6,071 bases of DNA, from the NCBI GenBank assembly GCA_947176975.1, contig CAMWSW010000059.1, positions 1 through 6,071 of the forward strand. The letters are read 5' to 3'. How positions within the stretch are numbered: position 1 is the first letter of the stretch; every line of letters starts with the position of its first letter. This document shows positions 6,024 to 6,071 of the stretch, piece after piece. This stretch comes from an uncultured Clostridia bacterium (GTDB lineage: Bacteria > Bacillota > Clostridia > Christensenellales > UBA3700). The position numbers and the translations under genes were made by a program. The notes beneath the pieces are model-generated. The model searched no databases, was not told the DNA's origin, and saw only the letters and a list, made by a program, of their open reading frames with translations.

Positions 6024-6045
6024 TATCGTCAAGCAATTGACGGTA
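6024..6045 (+). other. Hairpin with GCAA tetraloop just upstream of a tRNA
   Basis: TATCGTCAA (6024-6032) pairs with TTGACGGTA (6037-6045) as a 9-bp stem with one T-G wobble, closed by GCAA, a stable GNRA tetraloop. It ends 3 nt before the tRNA 5' end and has no T-tract after it. It may be a leader structure in the pre-tRNA or part of a weak terminator for the preceding gene. Confidence 0.5.
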
Positions 6046-6048
6046 TAT

Positions 6049-6071
6049 CTGGGTGTGGCGCAGTTTGGTAG
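6049..6071 (+). tRNA. Partial tRNA (5' end only), probably tRNA-Pro
   Basis: The last 23 nt read as the 5' part of a tRNA: acceptor strand CTGGGTG (6049-6055), T8, G9, D stem GCGC and the D-loop start AGTTTGGTAG. The C at position 1 and the GTGTGGCGCAGTTTGGTAG pattern are typical of bacterial tRNA-Pro, but the anticodon lies outside the window, so identity is inferred. Confidence 0.75.

Noticed and set aside
1..6071. Mobile elements, CRISPR arrays, toxin-antitoxin or defence genes
   Set aside because: No transposase or integrase motifs, no regularly spaced direct repeats, no terminal repeats, and none of the genes shows a recognisable defence domain. The tRNA genes show no adjacent integrase or duplicated 3' end.

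Overview
The window looks like chromosome from an uncultured, low-GC Gram-positive anaerobe of the Bacillota (Clostridia type). This rests on AT-rich intergenic DNA, strong AGGAGG-type ribosome binding sites, clean TTGACA/TATAAT promoters, an FMN riboswitch ahead of an ECF vitamin-transporter S component, and tRNA genes scattered between protein genes. There is no phage, transposon or CRISPR signature. The genus cannot be read from the sequence.

Layout. (1) Positions 19-1417, plus strand: a two-gene operon of an 80-aa single-pass membrane protein and a 382-aa mostly helical protein, both of unknown function, with the second ribosome binding site overlapping the first stop codon. (2) Positions 1438-1472: a strong 15-bp hairpin that can end transcription from both sides. 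(3) Positions 3127-1484, minus strand: promoter, FMN riboswitch, ECF S component (true start 2940, not 3015) and a pyridoxal/pyridoxamine kinase. (4) Positions 3839-3201, minus strand: a cytoplasmic SGNH/GDSL hydrolase with its own extended -10 promoter, lying just upstream of the riboswitch operon. (5) Positions 4018-4148, plus strand: tRNA-Arg(CCG) with its own promoter. (6) Positions 4173-5974, plus strand: a second promoter and a 570-aa membrane-anchored extracytoplasmic protein of unknown function. (7) Positions 5993-6071: promoter, hairpin leader and the first 23 nt of another tRNA, probably tRNA-Pro, cut by the window edge.

How it works together. The best understood unit is the vitamin operon. 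The S component would capture a vitamin (riboflavin or a B6 vitamer) using an ECF energizing module encoded elsewhere, and the kinase would trap a B6 vitamer by phosphorylation. Both are predicted to be controlled by FMN. The leader shows a plausible complete translational switch: a hairpin hiding the ribosome binding site, and an alternative pairing between that hairpin and the aptamer core. FMN control of a B6-type kinase cassette is the most interesting biology here. The two unknown-function loci (19-1417 and 4262-5974) are the least explained parts.
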